Notes under the pieces: model-generated | What the model was told of the DNA's origin: nothing | What the model saw: the letters and a program-made list of their open reading frames with translations, nothing else | Databases searched by the model: none | Program-made: the position numbers and the translations under genes | In this document: positions 22,204 to 32,727 of the stretch, piece by piece | Layout of the letters: the number at the start of each line of letters is the position of its first letter | Position numbering within the stretch: the first letter of the stretch is position 1 | Origin: Anniella stebbinsi | Taxonomy: Eukaryota; Chordata; Lepidosauria; Squamata; Anniellidae | Length of the DNA: 64,000 nucleotides | NCBI GenBank assembly: GCA_029215795.1 | Contig: JARDYH010000001.1 | Span: 14,531,501-14,595,500 of the forward strand | Direction of reading: 5' to 3'

Positions 22204-22262
22204 GTTAGACCGCTGACCGCTTGCCTACTTAGGAGTAAGGACCATAGAGTTGAATGGGACCA
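22204..22262. repeat. short dispersed repeat ('gcataggattg' family), diverged
   Basis: Contains 'cttaggagtaaggaccatag' and 'gttgaatgggacc', related to the copies at 26036 and 62455. Confidence 0.4.
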
Positions 22263-22479
22263 AGTCACGGGCACGGGCCACAGCGGCCTCACTTGCCTTC
22301 TCCATGGGGTATTTGGGTGCCCTCTCTCCCTCCCCCTTCACGGTTGAGCAGTTGAGCGGACAACCGCCCCACCCTCCTCTTTTGTCAGTGAGACCGCCCT
22401 TCAACACACTTGCCCCCAACAAAAAATGGGATGGTCCGATATAGCGCAAGGACACCAATGTGCAGAAAGGGGAGAAAAC

Positions 22480-22680
22480 GGACTTTCCACGCTCCAAAAT
22501 AAGATGGAAAATGATGAGCCCGGGACAGGGATGACATCATGTGAGCACTGCACTGCAAAAACACATACGAGGCATGGCGAGAGTACAATAAATCACTAGT
22601 GTGTGATGGAGCTCACATTCCATATACTATTTTCAAACTGCTTTCATAGTGTTATATCCTGTTTGGTGTAGATCTGGCCT
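22480..22680. mobile_element. right end of an ATCTACAC-type MITE
   Basis: Includes 'gacatcatgtgagcactgca', 'aggcatggcgagagt' and the terminus 'ggtgtagatctggcc'. It is closely similar to 28615-28791. The left end was not located. Confidence 0.62.
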
Positions 22681-22783
22681 TAGTTTTTAAAGGAACTCTA
22701 TACATTTTGGGGAGGATAAGAATGTTAGTGTCCCTTCAATTTTGCTTTATGTCATTGAGGCAAAAAAGAGAACCTCTCTGTAT

Positions 22784-23070
22784 GTGCATGGAGATATTTA
22801 GTAGCTCTAAGATTCCCCCCCCCCCCAAATATAGGGATGGACTCACCCATGTCTGATTCGTCACTTGCTTGCCCTGCTGCGACAGCTGTCTGGCCTTGCT
22901 TGTTTGGTCGTGGGAGCCTCTTTTGAGGCTCGGTGAGGCCCAAAGAGTGCCCAGCAGCTGTCTGCCCTTGTCTGGAGCCTCCATTGCAGTCAGCAATGTA
23001 GGCTCTGGAAACTACATGTTTTCCCCTGTTGTGGGGCCTTTATGGCCACCATTTGCACAATGGGGGAAAT
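22784..23070. repeat. tandem duplication, copy 1 (287 bp)
   Basis: Starts 'gtgcatggagatatttagta' and ends 'caatgggggaaat'. Copy 2 follows directly. By eye the only difference is the length of a C run (12 here, 13 in copy 2). Confidence 0.93.
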
Positions 23071-23358
23071 GTGCATGGAGATATTTAGTAGCTCTAAGAT
23101 TCCCCCCCCCCCCCAAATATAGGGATGGACTCACCCATGTCTGATTCGTCACTTGCTTGCCCTGCTGCGACAGCTGTCTGGCCTTGCTTGTTTGGTCGTG
23201 GGAGCCTCTTTTGAGGCTCGGTGAGGCCCAAAGAGTGCCCAGCAGCTGTCTGCCCTTGTCTGGAGCCTCCATTGCAGTCAGCAATGTAGGCTCTGGAAAC
23301 TACATGTTTTCCCCTGTTGTGGGGCCTTTATGGCCACCATTTGCACAATGGGGGAAAT
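23071..23358. repeat. tandem duplication, copy 2 (288 bp)
   Basis: Near-identical to copy 1. The shared sequence at the joint is 'gtgcatgg' versus 'gcgcaatc' at the far end. The open frames inside both copies translate the same peptide and have no known domain. Confidence 0.93.
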
Positions 23359-23359
23359 G

Positions 23360-23955
23360 CGCAATCTCTCAGTTGGGTGCCCCCAACATCCCTACAAACA
23401 CATCACGGCAGTACGAAAGAGGGGGAACAATCTACACTGGGGAAGGGAGGGCAACAATTATTTATGCTACTACGGTCTGCTCCAAGAGGACCAGATGAAT
23501 CTATGGCCTACTCCAGGAGGGAGAACAAACTATGTTCGAGTTCGCTATGGTTCTCCAATCTTCATTTTGCCCTGCCCATCGTGTGCCCAATTCCTCTTTG
23601 CGTTTTTGAACGCTGCTTGCTCTGCATGAACTGGAAACTTGAGCAAATCAAGCAGGAGGCGAACTGGAGATTTGGCATACATTTCCCCCAAAGGGTAAGG
23701 CGTGGCTGGTTTGGTCTACTGGGGATTTTTTGTGCAAATTAGGAAATCCGCAGGAACTGAACTGGGAATCGGGAATGAGAAGTGCATGAACAGGAGTTGG
23801 GGAATTGATGATTTTTTTTCAGTGGACACATGGTCACACATGCATTCGGAGCTTCGGACAGAGCACGACCGCATGTTTTGTGAACAAAAACGTAACCCTC
23901 ATACCTCTCTAAACTACTGCTTTGAGAAGACTGTGATTTTGCTAACCTTGTTGAG
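23360..23955. other. non-coding stretch
   Basis: Overlapping open frames of 99-143 codons (23317-23742, 23330-23629, 23702-24133) have no recognisable domain; the last one runs into a SINE. I do not support a gene here. Confidence 0.45.
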
Positions 23956-23957
23956 AG

Positions 23958-24137
23958 AAGGTAGCTCAGTGGCAGAGATTCCTTCTTGGCATACTCATTT
24001 TGAGGCTCATTTCCTGACATCTCCCAGGCAGCGCTGGAAAAACTCTTGTCTCAGGGTTGCAGCCGTTCAGTGTAGCAGACAACACCGAACCAGGTGGATC
24101 AATAGTCTGACTGAGTATAAGGCAGCTTCTTAAGTTC
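23958..24137 (+). mobile_element. tRNA-derived SINE, second family
   Basis: Head 'gtagctcagtggcagagatt' (A-box region), body 'tgtctcagggttgcagccgt', end 'ataaggcagcttcttaagtt'. The B-box region is degraded. Confidence 0.72.
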
Positions 24138-24274
24138 CTACACTTATAGATATCATTAAACCCCTCTCACCCGCCCCACAAATAATCCATGTACTGCTCT
24201 GGAATCTAGTTTTCTATGTGCATGAATGTTTTTGTGTTTCTTTAAAAAAGAACACAGAGGAGCTACACTCTGAA

Positions 24275-24325
24275 ACACACTTACTGTAAACTCCATTCAG
24301 TGCAATGGGATTACTTCTGAGCAAC
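24275..24325. repeat. short dispersed repeat, diverged copy
   Basis: Contains 'cagtgcaatgggattacttc', related to the family at 26036. Confidence 0.4.
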
Positions 24326-24424
24326 CCTCACCCGCATTCTAAAGCAGTACCATCGAAACACATTTTTACCAGCTCAGTAAGAACTCAAGGGCAGGGCAGC
24401 ACGTCCCAATTTGGCACCGTCCAG

Positions 24425-24495
24425 ATGAGTGTGGACTACAACTCCCCCTCAGTCAAGTTGGCTGGGGATGATGGGAGCTGTAGTCAACATGCATC
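24425..24495. mobile_element. hAT-like MITE core ('actacaactccc' type)
   Basis: Inverted pair 'gtggactacaactcccc' and 'gatgggagctgtagtc' separated by about 20 bp. This is the core of a widespread reptile non-autonomous DNA transposon; ends absent. Confidence 0.55.
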
Positions 24496-24874
24496 TGGGA
24501 GGTGCCATTTTGCAGAAGGCTGCTAGAGATCATTGTTGCTTTTAACATCTGTGCCTAGTTGCCAATACATCGTTGTGTCTATTCTCTTGTGCATTGTTTG
24601 CATTTTTCATTTGACAGTTTTCTGGGCTTTTTATACAAACGAACAGACATGAGCTCTCCCCTGTTGTTGCTGCTGCCGCCGCCCCGCCACCACTCTGCAC
24701 TCATGGCACAAGTCTTCATTCAAAGCTGTCACATGTTTAAATTTTAACTGCAAGCTAGACGCTTACTGATTGCGCTATTGATCAAAGATCAGAACCCTTC
24801 ACTTTCTCTATGGAGAGTTGTCCTCTTACCTCATCCACATATCCCACTATATAATCACCTCAAGATCACTGCTG

Positions 24875-25400
24875 CTTCATGGAAAGGAAGAGTGTAAATG
24901 AAGCGAAAATACTATTTAAAAAAAAACTGTATCAGAAGAGAATCCGATGGCTGTTTCACACATTCTTAAGGTGTTGTCTAGTAAATCAAAGTGCCGTGTC
25001 GCCCCATTGTGAGTTCCCGTTCCCCACCAGATTATGGAACATCTTGCCCCATGGGGTTTGTTTGCCCCTCTCCATTTCTCATCTCCATTGGTTGGTGAAA
25101 ACCTTCCTGTACTGGCAAGCTTTTGTCGGGTTGGACACTCTCTTTAGGGCTTTTTAATCTGCTGAGTCTGTTTTAATATTTGCTGAGAACTGTTTTTCAT
25201 ATTATTGTTATTGTTACTTGCGGTTTTATTACTAGTTTTTAATGTTAGTTTTTATTGTTTAAATTGATATTTTACTTTCTATGTTTTTATTGCTTTTAAT
25301 GTGTATGCTGTTTTATATATGGTTGTAAGCCGCCTTGGGAGAGCTTCTGCCCTGAAAGGCGGCTAAGAAATGTTTTAAATAAATAAAAATTATAAATAAA
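24875..25400 (+). mobile_element. L2-like LINE, C-terminus and 3' UTR
   Basis: Reads TRLWNILPHGV, then KTFLYWQAF, then a long T-rich 3' UTR ending 'gccgccttgggagagcttct' and an AAATA tail. 5'-truncated. Confidence 0.8.
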
Positions 25401-25424
25401 TATTGTTTTATTATGGAGTGTGGT

Positions 25425-25490
25425 ATTTTGAGTGTTGTAAGCTGCTGGGAGCAACGTGAATGTATTGGGAAGCTGGGATATAATAAATCT
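25425..25490 (+). mobile_element. LINE 3' tail fragment
   Basis: 'gttgtaagctgctgggagca' followed by 'gaagctgggatataataaat' matches the usual LINE tail pattern, here without coding sequence. Confidence 0.55.
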
Positions 25491-25514
25491 TTATTATATC
25501 ACAATCACACCGCG

Positions 25515-25735
25515 TGAAATAAGAACATATGGAGAGCCCAGCTGGATCAGACCAAGGGTTCATCTAGTCCAGCATTCTGCTCACACAGTGGCCAACCAGC
25601 TGCCTATGGGATTCCTAGAAGCTGAACATGAGTGCTATATTACCTGCCCATGTTCCTCAGCATCTGGTGTACATAGGCATACTTCCTCTGATACCTGAGA
25701 TAGCACTTAGCCATTAGGACTGGTAGCCATTGATA
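25515..25735 (-). mobile_element. CR1-superfamily LINE 3' end (second subfamily), minus strand
   Basis: Contains 'agctggatcagaccaagggt', 'cacagtggccaaccagctgc' and 'agcacttagccattaggact', the reverse of the 5185 copy with additional sequence. It is joined directly to a foldback MITE at 25736. Confidence 0.75.
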
Positions 25736-25941
25736 ACCTTCACAACAGTTAAAGCTGTGAGCCCTGCCCTCTTTAGCTAGGGTGTCCAGATACAAAAGGG
25801 GGCAGGGCTCCTGCAGCCTGAACTGTTGTGATGGACAGGGAATTTCACCAGGTGCATACAAATGGCACCTGCAGAAATTCCCTTTTCTAAACAACTGTGT
25901 AGAAAAGGGAGCCCTGTCCTCCTTTCCATAGGGCCACCCTA
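25736..25941. mobile_element. hAT-like foldback MITE, TAGGGTGACC family, left part lost
   Basis: A complete half (25779 'tagggtgtccagat' to 25941 'gggccacccta') is preceded by the inner part of a second half (25736-25778, 'cacaacagttaaagctgtga'). The outer left terminus is gone, and no 8-bp target duplication is visible. Confidence 0.75.
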
Positions 25942-26035
25942 TTACTGGTTAAATAAAGAGACCCTAATTTATCCCAAGCTCTGGTGTCTGTGTCTTTATT
26001 CTACTTGCAAATGTGCATAGGAATGAACTCATAAC

Positions 26036-26180
26036 AGTGCAATCCTAGGCATGTTTACTCAGACATAAATCTCGCTGAGTACAATGAGATTTACAGTGCA
26101 ATCTTATACATGTCTCCTCTACAGTAAGTCCCCTTGAATTCAATGGGGCTTACTCCCAGGAAACTGAACACAGGATTGCA
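26036..26180. repeat. short dispersed repeat, two diverged tandem copies
   Basis: 'gtgcaatcctaggcatgttt' with 'actcagacataaatc', then a second copy 'gtgcaatcttatacatgtct', 'cagtaagtcccc' and 'ggggcttactcccagg', closing with 'acacaggattgca'. The outer parts are imperfect inverted repeats. Confidence 0.6.
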
Positions 26181-26189
26181 ACCTCACTC

Positions 26190-27215
26190 CTAATAAAGTC
26201 TGCATAGCTTTGTAGTCAACTTGTTTTTTTCTTCCTTAAATCAGATTATATTCCTACCTTTTATACATTTTGTATAAAATAATCCAGTTTCTCATGAACC
26301 CCACCCAAATTTGCAACACGGTGGAAGGAAAAATAGTGCTTTGAATTAGAGCGAAATGTTTTTGGGGAGTCACTCTCAAACAAATATTTGTCAACTTGAA
26401 CTTGCTTACAAAAATGTATCTTAAACTCTCCTCATTTCAGTAGTCTGCACCCAAAGCCCCAATATTCTTTATTATGGGACATTGTGTTACTTTAACATGC
26501 AATGATATTGCTTGTACTTTAAAGTAATATGTCCTTCAACATCAATTTCCAAAAGCAAAAGTTGAAAATGTCTTAAATTTTTACAAAATGAAATTCTAAA
26601 ACAGTTGCCATTTTTGGAGGGGAAGATTTCATTGCAATTTATTTTCAGCCTGTCTTTATGTTCCAAATCTGCTTCATTTCCATTGCCTTAATAGTGCCGG
26701 CATTCTCCATTCCCTGGGGCCTAGCTCTTGCTGAACCAGGTTCAATCGGATTTAAGGAGCATCTCTATCATAATGTATCCGATTCTGTACACAACAGTGA
26801 GTTATGTTAGAGATGCTAAGAAACAGACCTTTTGTTTTCCCCTGCAAGGGAGTAGTGTGGTTTCTAGACTATAATTGGATAGTTTGAAATGTTGACATTT
26901 TTCCCATTTTGACAGCCAAATCAATGTTATTGAAAGCGGTTTGTAGGCGTTCATGACAGCCTCAGGATTAATACTGCTAGCCTGTCTCAAAATGGCTGCT
27001 GTTTATAGGCAGGTAAAATAGTAATGGGATTCTGTGGGTGAATTTAGGGATGCTTTAAGTAGATAGTAAAATAACTGCTGCCAATAACTGTGGGCAGGAT
27101 CCAGCGAGCTCTTTTGCTATGTGGCCTACATTCATTTCGTTTAGAGCCTCATTGAAAGGATTGGAAGATAAAGAGCTATTGATGCTTATTGTAATGAGCC
27201 CCTAGGCCCTCTTCT
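26190..27215. other. non-coding stretch
   Basis: AT-rich, repeat-poor, no exon recognised. Confidence 0.5.
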
Positions 27216-27217
27216 TT

Positions 27218-27752
27218 CATTTATTTATCTAAACGGCTTTGTATCCCACCCACCTTTCCAAAAACACACCCACCCAAGGCAGCTTACAGACAGCATAAAA
27301 CATATACGAAGATGAATCACACAAAGACTTCAAAATAAAATAAATGTATTGTAGTAGCAGAGACAGAAATTCAGAAAAAAAATCCAATAGAGGGCTAGAG
27401 AAACAGAAACAGCTGTGGTAAAGACATATATGCTAACACACTGAATTAAAAGCTTGGATACATATATGTTTCTTCATGAGGGGAAAGACATAACTGAAAT
27501 GGAAAGGATAAACCTGTTGGCACAAGACGAACTGAAGTAAGGAAGGTGTTTCACCAATAAGGTGCCACCAAAGAGACAGCTTATTCTTATTTCCCCTCAC
27601 ACCAAATCTCAGTAGGTAAGGGACGCCAGAGAAGGGCCTTACCAGCCAGTTCCTATGGAAGCAGAAAGTCTCCCCTGTTTTCAAGTGATATATCAACCGC
27701 TTGAATTCAGCTCAGAAACATATGGGAAGCTAGTAAAGTTGTTACACCTAGA
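27218..27752 (-). mobile_element. L2-like LINE, old minus-strand copy
   Basis: Tail 'gtatcccacccacctttcca' and 'aaggcagcttacagacagca' at the left. Remnants of the coding end lie at 27610-27740 (minus-strand sense of 'gggacgccagagaagggcct' and 'cttgaattcagctcagaaac'). Many frameshifts. Confidence 0.62.
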
Positions 27753-27795
27753 GTAGGGGTGGGCAATTTGGGGCCCTCCAGATATTTTGGCCTAT
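27752..27795. mobile_element. hAT-like MITE end ('ggccctccagat' type)
   Basis: 'gtaggggtgggcaatttggg' and 'gccctccagatattttgg' are the terminal part of the family whose core is at 24425. Confidence 0.5.
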
Positions 27796-28000
27796 ATCAG
27801 ACCGAATCAGGGTGGCCATGCACCCTCTTTTACAGAGGTCAGTCCTCACTTTGAAGGGCTGCCAGAAGACCGTCCTCTATTTTGAAGGCACTATCTGGTC
27901 CAAGTCTTGTATAAAGATAAAGAACCATTAAAAGAGAGAGCAGAGACCTTGGAGTTGGCCGTCCACAGTTAGCAATTGAGCATGGTGCAACAGTCACTTG

Positions 28001-28791
28001 GGCTAGAACTGCACTACTGTTTTATAGCGGTATTGAAGTGCACTGATAACTGTTGGGGCACATTCCACATGCTCTTTCATAGACCTTCATCACACCTAAT
28101 CACACTTAATTTCCCCCTGGTTTGCCTCTGTGTTTTTTACCTCTGATGCAGGAGCGTGTCAATCTTATGATCCATTTCACCTGAATAGCTGCTCTTTCGC
28201 TCTTTCGCTCCTTCGCTCTTCCACTCCACTCTACTCCACCCCTTCCCTTCTCTTTCTCCCGCCAGTCAAGTACTGTCAGATGAGTACTTCAACCAGACTG
28301 CCTTTCTCCTGGGCAAAAATGGAACAACCCTTTAGTTTGGCTCTTTGGGGGCACGGAGGGAGTACAATCCTGTCTCTCCGCAGAGATTCAGGCGTTGTAT
28401 GATTAAAAAAAATGCTTTGAAGCCTGGGATGCAAGGTTTGGGTTTTATATTGAGACTTGGAGCCGGCTGCTGGGAGAGATCGCTTTTCCCTGCCAGGACC
28501 TGATGCAATCCATTCATGCCTCCAGTTCCTTTACAACTACACGGAGGCTTAGGGTGCATTAAATGCGCTTAGGGAAAACAATCCAGACTTTCAGCGTTCT
28601 AGGAAAGGCTGGGGAAGAGGCGGGGTGTCAGCAGGACAGGCATGGCGTCATGTGAGTACCGTGCTGCAAATCCACACACCAGGCATGGCGAGAGTGCATT
28701 AAATCACTGGTGTGATAGAGCTCATAGTTTCCTGCTTTTTATTCCACATTCATAATGATTTGATGCAAGGTGTAGATCTGGCCCTGGTCCC
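28001..28791. mobile_element. long ATCTACAC-type MITE, probable
   Basis: Left end 'gggctagaactgcactactg' and 'cggtattgaagtgcactgat'; right end 'ggtgtagatctggccc'. The right 175 bp closely match 22480-22680. The interior (28130-28560) is not shared with the short members and has no coding motif. The left and right ends may instead be two separate fragments. Confidence 0.45.
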
Positions 28792-28864
28792 AATCTTCCA
28801 CAATGTGGTGAGATGCACCTGTGTTTCTAAATTTGCTCCCAGGCATTTTAACAGCTTAAGTTGA

Positions 28865-29050
28865 GGTTATAACGGACTTCGTGGCCAGGCTTAAAAGTTT
28901 AAAATGTTTTAAATATCAGCTGTTTTATGTTTTATGGTTTTACATTTTGTATATTGACTTGTTAATGTTCAGTCTTTTAATTTTTGTAATCCGCCCGGAG
29001 AGCTTCGGCTATGGGGCAGTATATAAATGTAATAAATAAATAAACTAAAA
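28865..29050 (+). mobile_element. L2-like LINE 3' UTR and tail
   Basis: 'gtaatccgcccggagagctt', then 'atggggcagtatataaatgt' and (AATA)n: the standard tail without coding sequence. Confidence 0.75.
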
Positions 29051-29303
29051 ATAAAATAAATTAGCATGTACATTTTTTATGCAGATAGATGACCTCTTTC
29101 CCCCCTCTTCTTTGGTGATGCATGTCCTCTTTTTTTGGTAATTCAGAAGTGAATGTCTTAATTGCCACGGCTTAGGACTGATGAGTTTTGTAGGCCAAAA
29201 CATCTAGAAGATCACAAGTTGCCCATAAATTGACAGTTGAAATGAACAAATGCAATATAAATTAGGGTTACCTCGAAACTTCTCTTCCAAATTAGTTTGG
29301 AGA

Positions 29304-29306
<3 letters not shown>

Positions 29307-29342
<36 letters not shown>
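29307..29342. repeat. (ATT)n microsatellite
   Basis: About 12 ATT units; the tail of the L2 fragment that follows. Confidence 0.92.
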
Positions 29343-29345
<3 letters not shown>

Positions 29346-29402
29346 TTACACTTATATACCGCCCCATAGCCAAAGCTCTCTGGGCGGTTTACAAATAATG
29401 AA
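29343..29402 (-). mobile_element. L2-like LINE 3' tail, minus strand
   Basis: 'ataccgccccatagccaaag' then 'ctctctgggcggtttacaa', the reverse complement of the L2 tail. Confidence 0.78.
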
Positions 29403-29409
29403 GTACTTC

Positions 29410-31715
29410 TACAATTTTCACATATTTAAAACTCTACCGGCTCTACCGGTAAAGTACGACTTTACCACAAGATATGTTACAATGGTTCACAAAATCCCAA
29501 ACTCCTTTTGGTCCAAAAGCGTGTCAATTCCTCTTCTACACCTGCATGGGTATCAGAACAGCTTAATGAAAGGCGTTGCCAAAATATGAATACTATGTAT
29601 GACTATAGCAAAACAATAGATTCGGTCCAAAGTGTGGCCCAAATCACCTCCAAATCTAAGAAGATGCAGATGACAGTGAAGAAGATGATGGCACAATTTG
29701 TTAATGAAATCACATTTCACTGAGGACCAACGATAAATCTGAGGTAAAACAAATAAAAAGGTGGCCGTAGTGGGCCATTAAAAAAACAACAACCAGAAGT
29801 TATTGTAGGGCAATATCTTCATTAAGAGAAGCCAACTAAAGGTTACAAAGAAATGAGCAAACCATCAAGCCCATTAAAACTTATTTTTTTTTAAAATGGG
29901 GTGGGACAACACAAAAAGATAAGAGTACGATGACACAACCCTATGCTGTAGTAATTGCATGTGAAGAGGTGGTACACAGACGTACAGAACAGTTCGGTAT
30001 ATTTTTATTCCATTTTACACCATTATGTTTTATGGGATTTACTGTCCAGGAAGGGCATTCAGTATTGCAATTTTAATCAGGTTTGCTTGTGCTTGATGTA
30101 AAAAAGACACCAAAGGCAACAAAGGCAGAGAAACATGGCAATATGTCCTTTGAAAAGTCACACACACACACACAGAGCTGTACAAGAAAGCCAGAAAATG
30201 TAGTCCTTCCTTTAGGCTTGCTAAAGCAAGACTCACAGTGGGCACTTAAGCAAAGGCACCTTATAGTTTATCTAGCTGTCGTATGAACTTGTACTGGTTT
30301 AGAAAGGTAAAAGATATAACTTCACCAAGTCTCTTTCTTATGTAGGCAAGGAACGGAGGATCTTCCTTCCTTCCTTCTCTCCCTCATATCAGAATACAGG
30401 AAATGCCGGCATGCACCTGTAGAAGCCTGCTTGTCTCCAGCATCCTGTGGGTTAATCAGATACAGCACCAAATTATTTGGGGTTGGCTTCCTTGAAATTA
30501 GAAACTCTTGTCAGAAAAATGTTCCACCGTTCTATATTAAAAGGAGTCATTAGAGCATGTGTAACCTTTCCCTGTAAGCAATAATGAAAAGTGGTTGGCA
30601 GTTCTGGGTTCAGTCAGTTTATTCATGCATCTGAGCTTTTTTAAAAAACGCTTGTGAATTTTTTTTTTAAAACCCTCTCTTTTATGCCCTTAGCTATAAC
30701 ATATTCTGGGCTTTCTTTGTCAGAAAATCCCCCTATAAGATCTTAAGAGCCTGGGCTCATGACATTAATATTGTCGAAGATGAAAATACGGCTTCATGAT
30801 CATTTTATTTCCCCTTCTGCTTTTATCTGTAGGAGAAAAAAAATGGAAGCGGTGTAGCATACACAACAGGAAAAATTATGTCACTTTATCTCCAAAAAGT
30901 GCACAGCTGACTGACTGAATAACCTGCACAGATAATATGCTAATAAAATGGATCTGGACTGTATAAAATTGGATTGGCCATAAATGGCTTCGTAAAGGGG
31001 GAAAAAAAGCTTTGCTTTGCAGGAGACTATGTATGTGAGACTCTCCCCTTCTCTCCCTTCACTTAACAAGAAATTCAATGTAATTAAAATAAAAATGAAA
31101 CAGCTTTCAGTATCTTTTCCGCAGAGAGTTTATCAAGGCAATAGTCGACCTATTTGAAGACTGGCAATTTGTATCCAAATAAGATATTTATGCAAATATG
31201 TCTATTATTTCCCCAAGCAGGAAGAGGCACATCTTTTTATTGCAACCCCCCCCCCCAATTATCTTTCATTCGTAATAGAAATCTATAGATAATGAATAAT
31301 CTCTGGATTCAGAGAAGAGATAATTTAAATTATCCTATGTTTAGCAACTAAGGTGGCTTAAAGGTTAAGGGAGCTTTTGGCAGAGGGAATTCACTAGGTC
31401 ACTGTTTTGCTCTTTTGAGATCTGGAGATTCTCATGCTGTCAGCATAATGTGTTTTATGCTATGTTTGGAAGAGTGAGAGGTTACCTGCAGGAGAGATGC
31501 AGAATAATAGATTCTATGGAAGCTAGAAAATATTGCTTGTCTCCACCCTCTGAACAGCAGGATGGCACGGCTTTGCGCCCAGTGAAGGATGAGGCATGGA
31601 TAAGCTTCAACGGCTCGTTGCACTTGTCTTATACAGCCAAGCCGAAGAGAAGGGTATGATCGCCCAGGTATAAAAGGCTGGGCACCATGTTCACCTTATA
31701 ATGTCCCCCCTCTTA
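29410..31715. other. long unique-looking non-coding stretch
   Basis: About 2.3 kb with almost no recognisable transposon, only small CA (30162) and TTCC (30359) runs and a C run at 31246. No exon recognised. Confidence 0.5.
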
Positions 31716-31717
31716 CG

Positions 31718-31742
31718 CACACACACACACACACACACACAA
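31718..31742. repeat. (AC)n microsatellite
   Basis: About 12 AC units. Confidence 0.9.
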
Positions 31743-31818
31743 TTGAGGCTGGTGGCTCCGATGTCAGTGGGGCAGCGAATCTGCTCCAGGTTTCAGTTGG
31801 AACCAGTCAGCACTCTGG

Positions 31819-32062
31819 GGCCTCATCTACACAGAGCAGGAAATTGCACTCTGAAAGCGGTATGAAAGCGGTATATAAAAGGCAGGCGCCACACCAAGCA
31901 GGATGTAGTGGTATGGAAGCGGTAAGTGGTATGGGTCAATGGGCCCCAACAGTTGTCAATGCACGTCAATACTGCTATAAAACAGTAGTGTGGCTCCTGC
32001 CTTTTATATACCGCTTTCATGCCGCTTTCATAGTGCAATATCCTGATTGGTGTAGATGAGGC
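31819..32062. mobile_element. palindromic MITE, CTCATCTACACC family
   Basis: Left 'ggcctcatctacacagagca', right 'attggtgtagatgaggc'. Inner arms 'gtatataaaaggcaggcgcc' and 'gctcctgccttttatatacc' pair; the centre contains 'gggccccaacagttgtcaat'. Near-identical architecture at 40492 and 49987. Confidence 0.85.
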
Positions 32063-32168
32063 TTAAAGGAGATAGCTAAGGCCTTTCCACCCCTTGGATA
32101 GCTCCTTTAGAGTTCCGACTGGTTCTGATTGAAACCCGGAGCATTTTCACCACCCCACTGACATCCGA

Positions 32169-32407
32169 GCCAGTGTGGTGCAGTCGATAGAGTGTTGGCC
32201 TGGGACTAGGGAGACAATGGGTTCTAGTCCCCACTCGGCCATGGAAGCTCACTTGGTGACTTTGGGCCAGTCCCTGACTCTCGGCCTAAACGACCTCACA
32301 GGGTTGTTGCGAGGAGAATAGGAGGACTATGTGAGTTGCCTTGGGTTCCTTGTGAAAGGAATAAGGTGGGAAATACTACTACTAATAAAACTAATGATAA
32401 TTTTAAA
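32169..32407 (+). mobile_element. tRNA-derived SINE, Sauria-like
   Basis: 'gccagtgtggtgcagtcgat' head, 'gggttctagtccccactcgg' B-box region, 'cacagggttgttgcgaggag', and a tail with ACT repeats. It was inserted in the right terminus of the outer MITE; 'agcca' occurs on both sides. Confidence 0.83.
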
Positions 32408-32504
32408 ATAGCCACAAGCCTCCACTGGAAGCACACCTCTGTACAATAAGATTGATGAGTATGGTGATGTTATTGTCATCGTTGTTATTATATAGCTTTT
32501 ACAG

Positions 32505-32605
32505 CAGACTTCCCCAACCTGGTCCCCTCCATGTATTTTGGACTTTAACTCCCATCAGCCCCAGCCAGCATGGGTAATGGTCAGTAGGAGCTTCAGAGCA
32601 AGGAG
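32505..32605. mobile_element. hAT-like MITE fragment ('aactcccatca' type)
   Basis: 'cccaacctggtcccctccat', 'ttggactttaactcccatca' and 'gccccagccagcatgggtaa' form the left half of the family whose core is at 24425. Confidence 0.6.
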
Positions 32606-32727
32606 GTTGAGCTCCCTTCCATCCAAAGGCTGAAATTTTGGAACAGCTTTCAGCTTCTACATTCCCCTGGTGGTCTAGGCTGAAAGCAAAGGGGGCAGGC
32701 AAACGGTGGGGTCAGGATATATCCAAC

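Larger units (their letters stand above)
31743..32427. mobile_element. palindromic MITE (GGAGGCTGGTGGCTC family) carrying two later insertions
   Basis: Outer inverted repeat: 'ggctggtggctccgatgtca' and 'gtgggg' at the left, 'ccccactgacatccgagcc' at 32153-32171 and 'gccacaagcctccac' at the far right. Inner arms 'ttggaaccagtcagcactct' and 'tccgactggttctgattg' pair. A second MITE sits in the centre (31819-32062) and a SINE splits the right terminus (32169-32407). Same family as 3610-3780. Confidence 0.78.

Noticed and set aside
22869..23498. Duplicated open frame as a tandem gene pair
   Set aside because: The peptide duplicates because the DNA is a recent 287-bp tandem repeat; no domain, and frames end in unrelated sequence.
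23702..24133. 143-codon open frame
   Set aside because: Its second half is SINE sequence and no protein family is recognised.
22869..25157. CRISPR or other prokaryotic defence array suggested by repeats
   Set aside because: Repeats are eukaryotic microsatellites, SINEs and MITEs; no regular repeat-spacer pattern exists anywhere in the window.
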